Of a stretch of 64,000 nt of DNA, positions 36,806 through 48,800 are shown in pieces; position 1 is the first letter of the stretch, and the number at the start of each line of letters is the position of its first letter. Below the pieces are notes generated by a model, which was not told the origin of the DNA, did not search any database, and saw only the letters and a list, made by a program, of their open reading frames with translations. The stretch covers positions 8,748,978 to 8,812,977 of the forward strand of contig OZ038438.1 in the NCBI GenBank assembly GCA_964036275.1. The letters are read 5' to 3'. This DNA comes from Litoditis marina. Taxonomy: Eukaryota; Nematoda; Chromadorea; Rhabditida; Rhabditidae. Made by a program: the position numbers and the translations under genes.

Positions 36806-39800
36806 ATGAATTTTGGTGACGATGATGATATTATTGTTCTTTCCGAAAATATAGTGAAAATGGGACTGTTTAACCCTAAACAGGAGGCAGTCAAGTAAGT
36901 TGGTTTCTCATTCATTCATTTTAGTATGAAGCGAGTACCGTTTCATGACAATTTTTTTTGTATTGAATATAGGATGAAGAGATTTATGATGGTTGTTTGA
37001 ATTAGCAATTGAATTTTAGTGTTTTGCGGTTATGAACAGAAATTTAACACTTTCCCGGCAAGAATAATGTTTATAAACTGAAAGAATTCGTTCCCACTCC
37101 TGAACTAAATTCTGGTCTAGATTCGCCAAGCAACTTAAGTTTGTTCGTTTGTTATCATCACTCTGTGATAATGAAGCCGGTTTTTTTATCATTTACTGGT
37201 TGTCCAGCCACAGTACCGTTCCTAAATAATAAACTCTCTGTGTTGATAGAGTGTTTGTTTGTCAATATTTCAATCGTTCGACAAAAATGGTATTTGCAGC
37301 GTTGAAACTGCTAGTTTTGTCGACGAAGTATTGCCTGATGCAGAACAAGACTTGGTATACTTCAGCGACGATAATCCTCTTCATATTGCCGAAGGTGAGA
37401 TTTGTTGTGTAGCAGGCTTTGCGAAAAGGTACAATCGCTCGGGTACAATTCTTTATAATTCTATTTATAAGCAAAGTTTTGCGAAAAGGTACAATCGCTC
37501 GGGTACAATTCTTTATTTCTTATACTAACATACATTCTATTTTCTCTTATTTCTCTGCTTATCGAGAAAAGTTGCTGTAGAAATGTTAGCTACTAATTAG
37601 TATATAGCAAGGGCTTCACACTTGTTATTTATCATTCTGCAGTGAATGGTGTGTTCACACTTCTATTTTAGACGATGCTATCAGTCTCGATTACACGGAA
37701 GATGACCCAGTGGTTTCTGATCACGAAGATGGGGAAAATGTTATGCCGACTCAGCCAAGTGATGTAGCAAATCAAGTATGTTCGCTGTCTATATCGGCCG
37801 CTTCTCTTGTATGCCCTAGTTACAGTTTCAGGTGAAATTGATGAAGCTAAAATCTGGAGTCTGGAATATGTATTTTTCATTACTTTATGATCATCTTGTG
37901 CTCATCGTAACTAAGCTAGTATACGATCAGAGTTGGCAGTCTTCTAAGTATGCATGTTTCAGTCTTCGTCAAGTGAGGGTCACGAGAAAAGCGTTTCGTC
38001 CAAGTCAGCTGAGCATCAGGAGGAGACTGAGGTAAGGTTGTGAGAAAATGTTGATGAGGAAGGATGTCGGAATATTTTCAATAAACAAGTCTCAGTATAA
38101 CATACAGCCTCTTGGAGGATAACCGTTGTCTTCTTAGAAGACTATTTTCCTTGAACTCTCAGCGCTCTTTTGACGACATCAATGTCTTCACACAACACCC
38201 AGTGATACGGAATAAAAGTAAAGCTTGTAACAAACATTTCAGTCTTCGAAATCGCGCAGCTCTGAGGAGAAGGAGAAATCGTCCGAGAGAAGCCGCAGTC
38301 ATAGGGTGAATTAAACTTTTCATAATGATTTTTGGAAGTCATCAATTAGTCCTTGTTGCCACCGTGCTTCATCAGAATTAGTTCGTACTTTTCAGTCACC
38401 ACCATGTGTTAATACATTTCACTGGAAATTAACCAGGGCTTGTAAAAACCTGAAAAAAGTTACGTCTGTTCGGTTTGCTGTCAGCTCAATTCAATGAACA
38501 CGTTGCTCTCACATTAGTCTTTATCAATTTTCAGTCGCATGATAGAAAGCACACTTCTTCATCCCACAGGAGTGATCGTGCCAGTTCCAAGAGACACACT
38601 TCTTCATCGCACAGGAATCATGCCACTCACAAGAGACACACGTACAGGAGTGACACAATCTCCAAGAGAAGTCACACTCTGATGAAGAGGGATCATGGAT
38701 CGCACCGTACTAGTCGTGAGAAGGTTGTCAAAAGCATCGTCAAAACTTCGCCGTCGTTGGGCATCGACCGAAACAGATTGGTTAGTACCTATTGCCCAAA
38801 TCCATGTTATATTATTTCACCTATCTACTCGGCGGTTCTCGAGTTTTGAATAGCAAAGGTCGGAATCACAACAGAATGTGGGTTTCTTCTAGGATGTAAT
38901 AACTGGGTTTGAACAGGTTGTGGTTAGCACTGATATGATTGCTCTCCCGGTACTGTTATGGTCACTAATGACATTTATACGGCATTGGCTTAATCGTAGT
39001 ATGATATCATTTGACTACATATTTTCAGTCGGGTCGTATATATTTGCCCACTGGCGCCAGAGTGAATGAGAATGTGCCGACTGTCCGGAATCAAGGAAAT
39101 TATGACAACTTCTTTTCATTCATGAAATGGACTAACGACAGGGGAGGTGGGTTACATTTTGAACACAGTACATTCTACCTTTCTCTCCATTTCTTAATTC
39201 TTCCTTAATTATCAATCAATCTATGCGACGACATGTGGCGTGATTAAAACAATCCCTGAGAAAAGTATAAACTAAGCTTCAACTTGGAGGGAAAACTACA
39301 ATCTACATTTATCTCGAAAATCGTATATTAAGTTAATGGCATATCTGAAAGCATAAAGTTTCTACAGTTGTGGTTTTTACCCTACTCCATGTGCCGTCAG
39401 TCCTTCGAGAATATGAACAAATCCCCCTTTTTCTTCATTCAGGTTTATTGGATGGTCAGTTTTGAGCGTTTGTACTGTTTTACAGATTTGCATATGCGTA
39501 GCATTGCCAAGGTCGGGACTGGATATGCCATGGGACCGCTTGGCTGCACATACGATCCTCTCCTCGGCTTTCTCTTCATTGCGCAAAACGAGGTTCGTGA
39601 TAGTTGATGGTTCTCGACTCGTGTTTGACATTACATAGCTGATAATAAGTTCGCTATTTCTTTTAAGCTGAGCTGTTTTTTGGAATCGGTCAATTATGAT
39701 TTCTCCAAAAAACGTTGAATGATTTGAACGACCGGTTTGACTTTGAAAAGGAGTAAAACCAGCTGCTATAAAGTAGCATATTAAAATGAAGTATGCTTTA

Positions 39801-42231
39801 TTTTCAGTTCTATAGTACATGCTTAATATTGGAACAGTTGCACTTGTTATAGGTAGCCATTTTGTTCAACAATCAATATAGTACCTATCATTTTTCTTTC
39901 AGATTATTTCCTGCTCGGAGGAAGGTGTTATTGGTCAAACAATCGTGAAGAGTTTGAACAGGCCCTCTGCTTTGTGTGCCATGAAGCCTGGTGGTACGTA
40001 TATTAACATTTTTTTTTGATCTCATGAGAGATAGTGCACTCAATCGAAATTATTTAATATCACACGCGATGAATTCAAATTGACGTAACGTAGTAGTAAA
40101 GCGCATACGTCGAACTATTTTCTGCCCGCCCCTGGCTCAGATATATTTTCGGTGAAACCATTGTCTTACAAAAAAGATGGATATAGCAGTTGTGTGGAAT
40201 CCTTTATCGTGTAAGCCCAATGATTTCTTCAGTATAATCAACAAGTCAACCTATTTCGTGTGCTCTTTTCGAATATATTACGGAAAAAAGTAGGTATTGA
40301 ACGGTGTTAAGGAAATCAAACGAGCTGCCGCTAGAAGTGTTCTGGCGTTAGTACGGTGTGTTCATTATCGTTTTTTTCTGCAGAGGCGTTTGCGATTTTG
40401 GATGAAACTGCAATTTATGTCTATGACATATCTTCTAATACTATTCGGGTCGTAGTCTCTTCTCTGGATCGCGAAGTTCGAGGTATTTTTGCATTTATCG
40501 CTGGGCAGTAACTTCATGATTAAGAATTCCAAAGTTTTTCTGGTATGTTTCGTCAAGTTCGAATATATATCTCAGAAGTTCTTGCTCTTCTTGCACTCAT
40601 ACTGATATACTCATATTCATGTAGTTTGTAAGTCTAAGAAAACCCAGCAAATTGAGGTTATTATACAGAAAATTGTATGCATGTCGTAATTTCATTGATC
40701 AGGTCTCGCCTATACAAAAGATGGCTACCTTGTGACGGTGGTGCGTGTTTTCAACGGTCCCATCATTCGCCTGTACGATCCGAACTATATCAACAGGGTG
40801 AGTTTGTTGTGTGCTTCTGAACACGCTTATATCGTCTTTACCTCTATACATGTTGTGACGTTATAGTATAGGTCAAAATATCGACTGTTAGGCTTTTGGT
40901 TTTCTTGAGTTGAACTTGGCAGTCCTAGTCGACTACAATAATATCACTACGATCTACGATTCTCATCTTGTCTGTTCTCTATTGTCATCTTGTTTCTAGT
41001 TGTATTCTAGATTGTGGATGAGATTCCATTCCCGGTCGGTGGAAATTTGGCACAGTCTCCCAATCCTTGTTTTTGCACAGCTTCTTACAATACCGTCTAC
41101 ATTACTGACCTAGGCGAGTTGTTTCGTCTATTTCTTCGTCGTGGGATATAACTGGTGGATGCAGACTTTTCAAACATTAGTTGATTGTATATGGTTGATC
41201 CACTATTCGTATCAACTACATGTTGTATACATAGACCAGTGAAAGGTTGTCTGATGTTTCTAGTTCTCGGTTTAAGGTCACAACCGGGTTGTCGTTCTCG
41301 ATGCAACCGATGGGCGCATTGTTGGTAAGTTTGAGAAGTATCTGGCCACGTCTCGCTGCGAGCACCAGTTCAAGTGGGTCTCTGGTGTTGCTGCCGACAA
41401 GCGCTATGAACTACTGGTGGCCGATTCAGCGGGCAGATCGCTCTGGGTTAGTATTTGCATTTGTTCTTTCCTTTATAGAGTGGGTTGACACTACGCAGAG
41501 AGTATTACTAATATTATCACGGACATTAGCATATTTATTACCAATCATTCCAAACCAATCATTAGTTTCTCTTCAGTTTAGTCTGTTGACCCGATTATCC
41601 ATATTCTAAGTTTGTTCTCTGATTATCCATATTCTAAGTTTGTTCTCTATCTGTGAGACCAGCAGTCGTTTGAATATCTGCACAACTGGGCGTCTTTCTA
41701 CTTCAGTTTGCAGTGTTTGGATATTTATCTATTTTGTTTCATATACTGTATAATATACCCCTTTCTTTACGAGAAAACTAGTATGTGAACCATACTGATG
41801 AGCTCGACTTTTATTACTAATGTTATCAACTCTTTCAGTTCCAGGGTACGTAACAAGAAACTCTGTTATTTTAAAGTATCCATTTTGCAGTCAATGTCGT
41901 CTCAATGTGATCAAATGCGAAAAGTGAAGGTGTTGAATGGCGATTTCCCGTACTCAGCTGGAATCGCCGTCGCTCCGTCTGGATATTTGATGGCATGTGG
42001 TCGCAAGAGCCACTCCATGCACATTTTCAAATTTGAGAAGAGTGAGTTTTCAATATGCAGGAGTTATGATCAGTAGTAAACTCTGTAAATTCAAAGTTCG
42101 CAAGCTATACCACTTTTTTTGATTGAGTTCACCTTGATATGTGTGTACTTTTAGTTTATACTATGTTTCTAGACTATGTGGAGGCCGCGATTTCTCCTGA
42201 GCAGATCGAAGCTTTGGCAAATCGAACTTGA
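36806..42231 (+). CDS. Acidic/basic low-complexity protein with NHL-type beta-propeller
   Basis: Fifteen exons join in phase to 552 residues: 36806-36894, 37300-37394, 37672-37775, 37963-38031, 38243-38305, 38535-38780, 39029-39146, 39486-39592, 39903-39993, 40384-40482, 40703-40797, 41011-41113, 41277-41446, 41891-42041, 42173-42231. The start ATG lies 6 nt after an acceptor (ATTATCAG), hinting at a spliced leader or a 5'-UTR intron. The N-terminus is acidic (MNFGDDDDIIVLSEN; PDAEQDLVYFSDD). Next come Ser/Glu and then Ser/His/Lys/Arg-rich blocks (HTSSSHRSDRASSKRHTSSS) across ~120-220. The C-terminal half shows NHL-like strands (TVYITDLGHNRVVVLDATDG; VSGVAADKRYELLVADSAG; AGIAVAPSGYLMACG). Probably a nuclear or scaffold protein; no ortholog recognised. 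The intron after 41113 uses a GC donor. Confidence 0.85.
37418..37516 (+). repeat. 39-bp direct duplication, 60-bp period
   Basis: The 39-bp segment beginning TTTGCGAAAAGGTACAATCG at 37,418 recurs exactly at 37,478. It lies in the second intron of the NHL gene. Confidence 0.9.
41593..41648 (+). repeat. 28-bp tandem duplication
   Basis: Two exact adjacent copies of a 28-bp unit starting GATTATCCATATTCTAAG, in an intron of the NHL gene. Confidence 0.9.
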
Positions 42232-42686
42232 TCGAATCAGTGACGAACCACTGCCACGTCTTTCTCATTATTAACACAAGCGACAAGTATGAACTACGGG
42301 TTTTTGAGTGCTCAACTTCCCTGTACATAAGTGTTATATATTATGCGTTGTTCACGGTGTTACTTGTGACACTCGTTGTTGTAATTTGTGGTTTCATGCA
42401 TTGTCTGATGTCGTGGGTTTTAACTCACCTTTACTTTTCCGGAGCGTTTTACGGTTTCATGTCTCAGTATTATTATTGTTGCTTTAAAGTTACCTCACTC
42501 AATTGTTTCGTTTATTCGATTACCATTGCTGTATTATATTTTTTGTTGTTTCAAAAACTGTCATCTAGATGTATATTTTCGATTCTACGAATCAATTTTT
42601 TGTTGTTCATTTCTGTACGACACGAACGTATTCAACATACAAGCAATATGATATCAACTGGGTTCTGTTTTTATTTACTTGTATTT

Positions 42687-42692
42687 AATAAA
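42687..42692 (+). promoter_or_regulatory. Poly(A) signal of the NHL gene
   Basis: AATAAA lies 456 bp after the NHL stop codon in a T-rich 3' UTR. It is about 137 bp before the acceptor that precedes the next gene. Confidence 0.55.
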
Positions 42693-42815
42693 ATAGTTTT
42701 ATATACTGTTATATTTGTGTAATATTTCTTGGTTACCTCCAGCCGATTATATATGATATCATAATTCTCATAATGGTTTCGATAATGTTCAAATACATAA
42801 CTTTGGGTCTGGTCA

Positions 42816-42829
42816 TGTCAACATTGCAG
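42816..42829 (+). promoter_or_regulatory. Acceptor-like site, candidate trans-splice site
   Basis: TGTCAACATTGCAG, a good 3' splice site, lies 19 nt before the ATG at 42,849 with no obvious upstream exon. In nematodes this position and spacing after a poly(A) signal is typical of spliced-leader addition in an operon. A conventional 5'-UTR intron is the alternative. Confidence 0.45.
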
Positions 42830-42848
42830 GTTGCGTTCCTCTTTGAGA

Positions 42849-45800
42849 ATGGATCCATATGCTGCGCAGGGTTACTTCAACAATTCCTTCGTCTATGGAC
42901 AGGTAGTTGCTGGTTTATGGGAGTCTAGACGATACAATTACATTGGCAACCAGAATAAGTCATTCAAAATTAAAAGTCATTAAAGGAAAAGTCATTCGAA
43001 AGCAAAAGTCATTAAGTACAGAAACAGTTGAGAATAAAAAATAATGTTTCCGAAAATTTTCGTAATTTTCAAATCCTGACTAAAAGTGAATTAATGACTT
43101 TTACTTTTGAATGACTTTTACTTTAATGACTTTTAATTTTGAATGACTTTTTCCTGATGCCAATTACATTCACTACTTTTCTTGCCAGTTTATCGTGATA
43201 ACGTGTCGTATCTAAGCTCATAAAAGCTAAACTATACCTATCTGAGATGATTTAAAGCTATTTTGAGCAGTTTTGTTGCTTTCAACCATTTTACTTCTTC
43301 GTTAATCAACTAGGGACCACCGTTACCTCCCGCACCTCCTCCAAAACCCGAAGGAGAAGGTTATGGATATGGCTGGGGAGCACCACCGGGGAGTGCTACA
43401 AATGCAGCTATGAAGGCCAATTTGAAGAACTCACAGGTAAATATGATGCAATACAGTTTTCAGTATGGCGTATATCTCTGATCCAGGATAGTTTATAACG
43501 GTCAATCTCGGAAGTTTGTAGAACAATCTCAATCTTCATTCCTAACCACGTTTGAGGTGAAAACAGCCGCTCGCGATCGGAGTGGTTTCGAGAACTACTA
43601 ATTTATTGAACTACAATGAAGTTGTGTAAAAATATCAGCACCCATTCAGCGCGGTTTTTATGCACAGCTTTTTGTTTTCGGTATTACAAATATAGTATAA
43701 CATTGTTTTTTAGTTGGTGTAAATTGTGAATCTGCAATTTTGAAACGTATTCAATGGTTTCAGAATAGAGGTCCTTCTTTTGGCAAACAACAACCTCAAG
43801 GAAAAGCATTGCCTGGAAATAACGAGTTCTTTAAGGTGAGGTCAACTTCGGTGCGCTCATGGTAGTTTGCCGCGCATCTTGTTTACGGGGAAAGCTATTT
43901 CAGTTTCGTGAAGGCGGCCGCACAACAAATAAGTCTGTGGTAGAATCAAGTAAGTGGGTTTAATTTCAGGCTCCGCCGAAAACCGCATATGGTCAGTGGG
44001 TTCAGCCCCCAATGAACCATGGATCGTTCCCTAAGAAGAAGGCGGGTGGTCCTGGTTTCCATTTCGGGAGCAATGGAGTAAGTGACCATTCATGCCTCAT
44101 ACTTCGATCTGCTATCACATAAGATGAAATGTAATAGCACTACTGCAGTGTTTCCTGAAACTCTGCGTCGACTATGTTTTCTTGAATAAACTGAAGCAAT
44201 ATGTTCCTGGCATTCCTGTGCTTTAGGTGTTAAGGTGTCCCATGATTTCTGGTATTGTCTAAATAATGATAAAGGCTTAATGTTTGAAAATTTTATAAAA
44301 AAGGAGTAGTGCATTCGGCTTTTCTGTTAGTACAGTGCTTTGTGATTCTTAGGCGGTTCACCACTCTATTGGGAGCATGTCTTTTCCATCTTTTTTTTCG
44401 AATAGGGAACCGAAAAATGCAATACGTTTCGCTCCTATGTGCTTAGCGGTTTTTGCGATTTTTCCTTCAATGTTTAGTATACCCTGTAAATAAGTCAGGA
44501 TGATTTTTAGCCGTATTATTCACTTTGTCATTCAAATTCTTCAGGGAGCCAAGCGAGCTTTTGGAGCTGCACATAAGAAAGTCTATGATACGAAGGGCAA
44601 GACCCCCGCAATGTTGCTCCATGAATTATTCAAGGACGTGCAAGAACGGTGAGCATATTTTCTGTGGGCTGAAGCGATGCCGAGTTAATGGTCGCGATTA
44701 TCTGAAAGTTCGAATGAACCTTGTACATAGAACATGGTCCTTCATAAAATTTCATTCTCGAGGGTTACTCCATCATTTGATTCGAACTAAAGTTGACTGC
44801 TCGAGCGTATTGTGGCAGAATACAAGTTCAGTTGTTGTTGTTATTCGTTCTCATCACAGTTGTTCAGCATTTATGCATTTGTTCATTCACTCCAGATATG
44901 AAGAATTACCCGGTACACCAAAGAAGTATCGCTGCTTTATAACCGTGAATGGTAGCGAGTTCGCAATGGAGTCGGGGGCCAAAAAGACCTCTAAACAGGT
45001 ATAACTTTTCTGTTCCTTTCTCTCACGTAAACACCATATGACAGTATTAGTGGTTCATTTGTGTCGTGTAAAATCCCGTTCGTCTTTCTCGATTTGTTCC
45101 TTTTTTTCCCCTGTGTCTTCCTCTATCTGTATTTTTCCCTCTCTTTCCGTATCTATTTTTTTGTTCTTTTCCTCACTGTTTCCCTCTATCTCACATGTTA
45201 TAATTTTGTCGCAATCGTCGATTATGGTACAAAAAATGATAATTTTTGGTGAATAGCTATCAGAAAGAAATTATATAATGGTTAAAATCATTAGAAAAAT
45301 ATATTTTAGGATTTAAATAAACTCATTACACAAAAGTTAAAGTTTTAGTAAAAAAAAAGAAGTTTCAAATTTTATAAAGAAACACTTTTTGGTTTTCAAA
45401 AGTTGCATCGTTTCGTCTCTAAATCGCATAACACATATTAATTATTCTAGCGAGCAGCGGAAATGGCTGTACGTGCTCTACGTCCGGATGTTGCCGTTTC
45501 TCCCTATGAGGATGGAGTTATTGTACAGGCGGTATCGGCCATTAAACCTGAAAGTATTAAAAAGGAATCTGTCCCGGTAAGTGAACATTTTGTTGGTTCT
45601 GTTTATCATCTCTTCCGCTCTATAGTTTTGTAGATGACAATATACAACTCAACAAATGAGCCTCTTCTGATCACACTTTACTCCACATGGTGCTCTGAAG
45701 CCAACTATAGAATTGTTATTAACCGGGTGTAGCCTTTCTATATGGAAAGGAAATAATTTGAGGAAATTCCGTACCTATTCGTCTCTTCTAGATGAAGCCT

Positions 45801-48800
45801 ATCTCCACACCTACAATTGCCTCATATTCCGTTCAGCCTTCTTCTGGAGCTCCTCCTGCAAAGAAGTCCAAGCCACAGGTACGACCCCTGATTATCTGAC
45901 CGGGGGATCCTTGCATTTTTCGAACTGCTGTTGGGGCATATAACTTTTTCAAAATGCCTTGCTACTGGGTTTCTAGGATAGTTACCTATATAGCCTATAA
46001 CTTTTTGCATTCTCTATGAATAGGTTGTGTAACTCTTAAAACCCACAAACCCATACTATTCCATCTATGGTTTAAGGTTTGTATGAGAATACCATCAGAT
46101 CAGGACCAGCTCCGCAGTGTTTCAGGGTTACCACTTGTCAAATTAGGCAGAAGTAGCCAATAGTAGCTGACTGTGGTTGGACGCAGTGTTTCAATGTGCT
46201 TTAGCGTGTCATAGACGTACCATTCATTGCAGTGCCCATAAACAATTGTCTAGCAAGTATGACGGCTATGATTGTCTTTAGATAAGTGCAGTCGGCTGCG
46301 CTCTGTCTGTTCTCGATTGTCTGCGGAAGATATGCGCGGAGCGTCAGGAAGAAGGACCCTACAACCCGATATTCGACTTTGTCGATGTGACGGAAACGGT
46401 CGAGGGGCAAAAACCAATACACGAAAATAACAAGAGAAAATTCAGGTTTCTCCATTTATGAAATATATATCCACGTACTAGTTTTCTCTGACAGAAAGTT
46501 CGTTCATCATGAATACTATAGCGTATGGCAGCTGGTCTGAATGGATATTTCGTCATTTTTATTCATTCGAATTTGCAAAACGCGGATCAGTAGTGTTTCG
46601 GATAAACGAAATGTTCGGCACAAGTGGTTGCCGTTGCTTTCCACGTTGTGAAGTAATCTTAGCTTCCATGAAAGCAGGCTAATTGGTGAAATTCAGAGTA
46701 TTTCTTGGGTGTCGCGGTAGTCTAAAGCAATCCATAGGCAAAGTATTGTCATTAAAGCCAGTCTCTAATTCAAGATGTACTCTGACTTTCGCTGAACAGT
46801 CGAAGGTGTTTACTCACGAAGGCATAGGAAGAACACTTCCCAAGGATATGGTGTGTAGAGAGGTTGGTCTGGTTCAGTCTTCTTTTTCTTGGATGTGCAC
46901 ATCTTCTCTCCACTTTCACTTCATTGGGAAGTAACTATGAAATGATGCGTTTCATTATCATCATTGTTAGCAAAGTCAATGGAGTATTGTCATCGTTATA
47001 GTGACAAATCTGAAAGAAAGAAAAAAACAGATCACGGGACACTGGTTCAAAGTTTGAAGGCTGGTACACCGCTCCGATTTTTATCCACACCCCCCCCCCC
47101 CCCCCCATCGGAAAATCTTTGGATTTTTCGAACAGTTTTGAAGACAATCTGATACGTGGGAAACTTTAAGCCGGGGTCTACTAATTCTTATTTCCAAATC
47201 AATACTCCTACCAAAGATAGGCTTCACCGAAACGAGTACGGGTAGAAAGCAGTGAGGACATCCTGCAACCCACTTTTTGTTGAAGGAACTGGCTACCCAT
47301 GGTTATAAAATGCTTGAAAATCATATTATGTTTTTTTTTTGAGGCGGTAATGTTGGATTGCGTTGAGTATAATAGATGGATTGTTTTCCACAGCGGAACT
47401 TGATCAATTTCGGACTTCGGAGCGTTTCCATCACATTATTTCATTTAAGGCTCTCACCACCATGTTCAACGTGCGTCAAGACGAAATTCGTGCAATTATT
47501 CGCCGTCACGTACTAGGAAAAGCAACCGAAATGCCCATTCTCCAGGTACCTGTCTAGTTCAATCTGCATAGATTTCTCTCAAAATTAATTGAGGAAAATC
47601 TCCCGAAGAAAAGAAAAGTTGATGTTGTACCACTATCTATATTCATAGAACTATTTCCTGAAGTTTCAAACAAGAAATATGTGAATCTCGCTGAACGCAA
47701 GCATTATTTCTTTGTCTCATCCCAACACCCTGGTGTCAATTAATAGGGACGACTAAAAGCTGAGGAAAACTGGGATGAATCTTCATAGGGCCGAATAATT
47801 CTGTGCCGGAACCGCGGCTTCCACTTCATTTTGCAGACTCTGTATCACGTGGCACAGATGTGCAACTGTGAATTGGACTTCAAAGTGGATCTGGCCACAG
47901 CAGAGGGAATGGAAGCACCGCGTTTCGTCTCCACTTGTACTTTAACCGATCATACACGTAAGTGATGATTTCTTCCTTCATATATTCATATTCTAGCAAG
48001 CATAATGCTCTTCCCTTCCCACCTGTCACATTGCTTTAGATACTTTCATTTTGATCATTGGCACGCTCACGATATTAAAGACTAAGTAAATGTATATTAA
48101 GTTGAATTGTTCAAGTTAAATGTCAAGAGAATTACATTAATTTGTTATAATAGTAACTCATGTGTGTCTCACGGCGTCCTCAACAACAGCTTTAATAAAT
48201 AAGGAACTCGCGTCCTCGATTTTAGACGCTCCGCAAAACATTCGCGTGAAAATAAGCGCGATACGCAGCGGAGGAGTGCTGCGACCATTCCAAATTGCAG
48301 TGGAATACAGTGTCCCGCCACGAAAACTTCGTGGACAGAGCTCAATACAAGTTTAATCTCAAAAATTACTGTAGGCGAGAACCCGAGAACGCTGTGGTCT
48401 GTGTTTGGCTGGTGGCGAGGGCAAGTACTAAATGTAGCTAAATTTCAGAGGGAGATAAGAAATCTGAGATAACATCTACTCCTCTCAATTCGAAACAAGA
48501 GGCCAAAGAGTATGTTGCGCAAGAAATGCTACGGTTAGTTTGGGGTTTGTGGCATTCAACCAAGTATTCACATCGATTTTAGGTAAATTTGAATTTTTAG
48601 AACATACTTCGATATTGATCCCAAGATGATCGAAACCAATAAGGTGGAGAGTGCAGTTGTGGTCCCGGCATGTCAAAAACTCCAGATTCTCTGTGCACGA
48701 ACCTTCAAGGTGGGTTGCATGTGAATGCACTGTTATTACCCGGCTACACGCAAAGTTCATCTGTGGGTCAAAATGTTTCGTGTTCTGTTTTGTGCTCTTA

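Noticed and set aside
39377..39820. Minus-strand 147-codon frame
   Set aside because: It lies antisense over a well-supported NHL exon (39,486-39,592).
41325..41450. GTAAGT donor-like site inside NHL exon 41277-41446
   Set aside because: Read-through continues the propeller sequence in frame to a better donor at 41,447, so the inner site is treated as coding.
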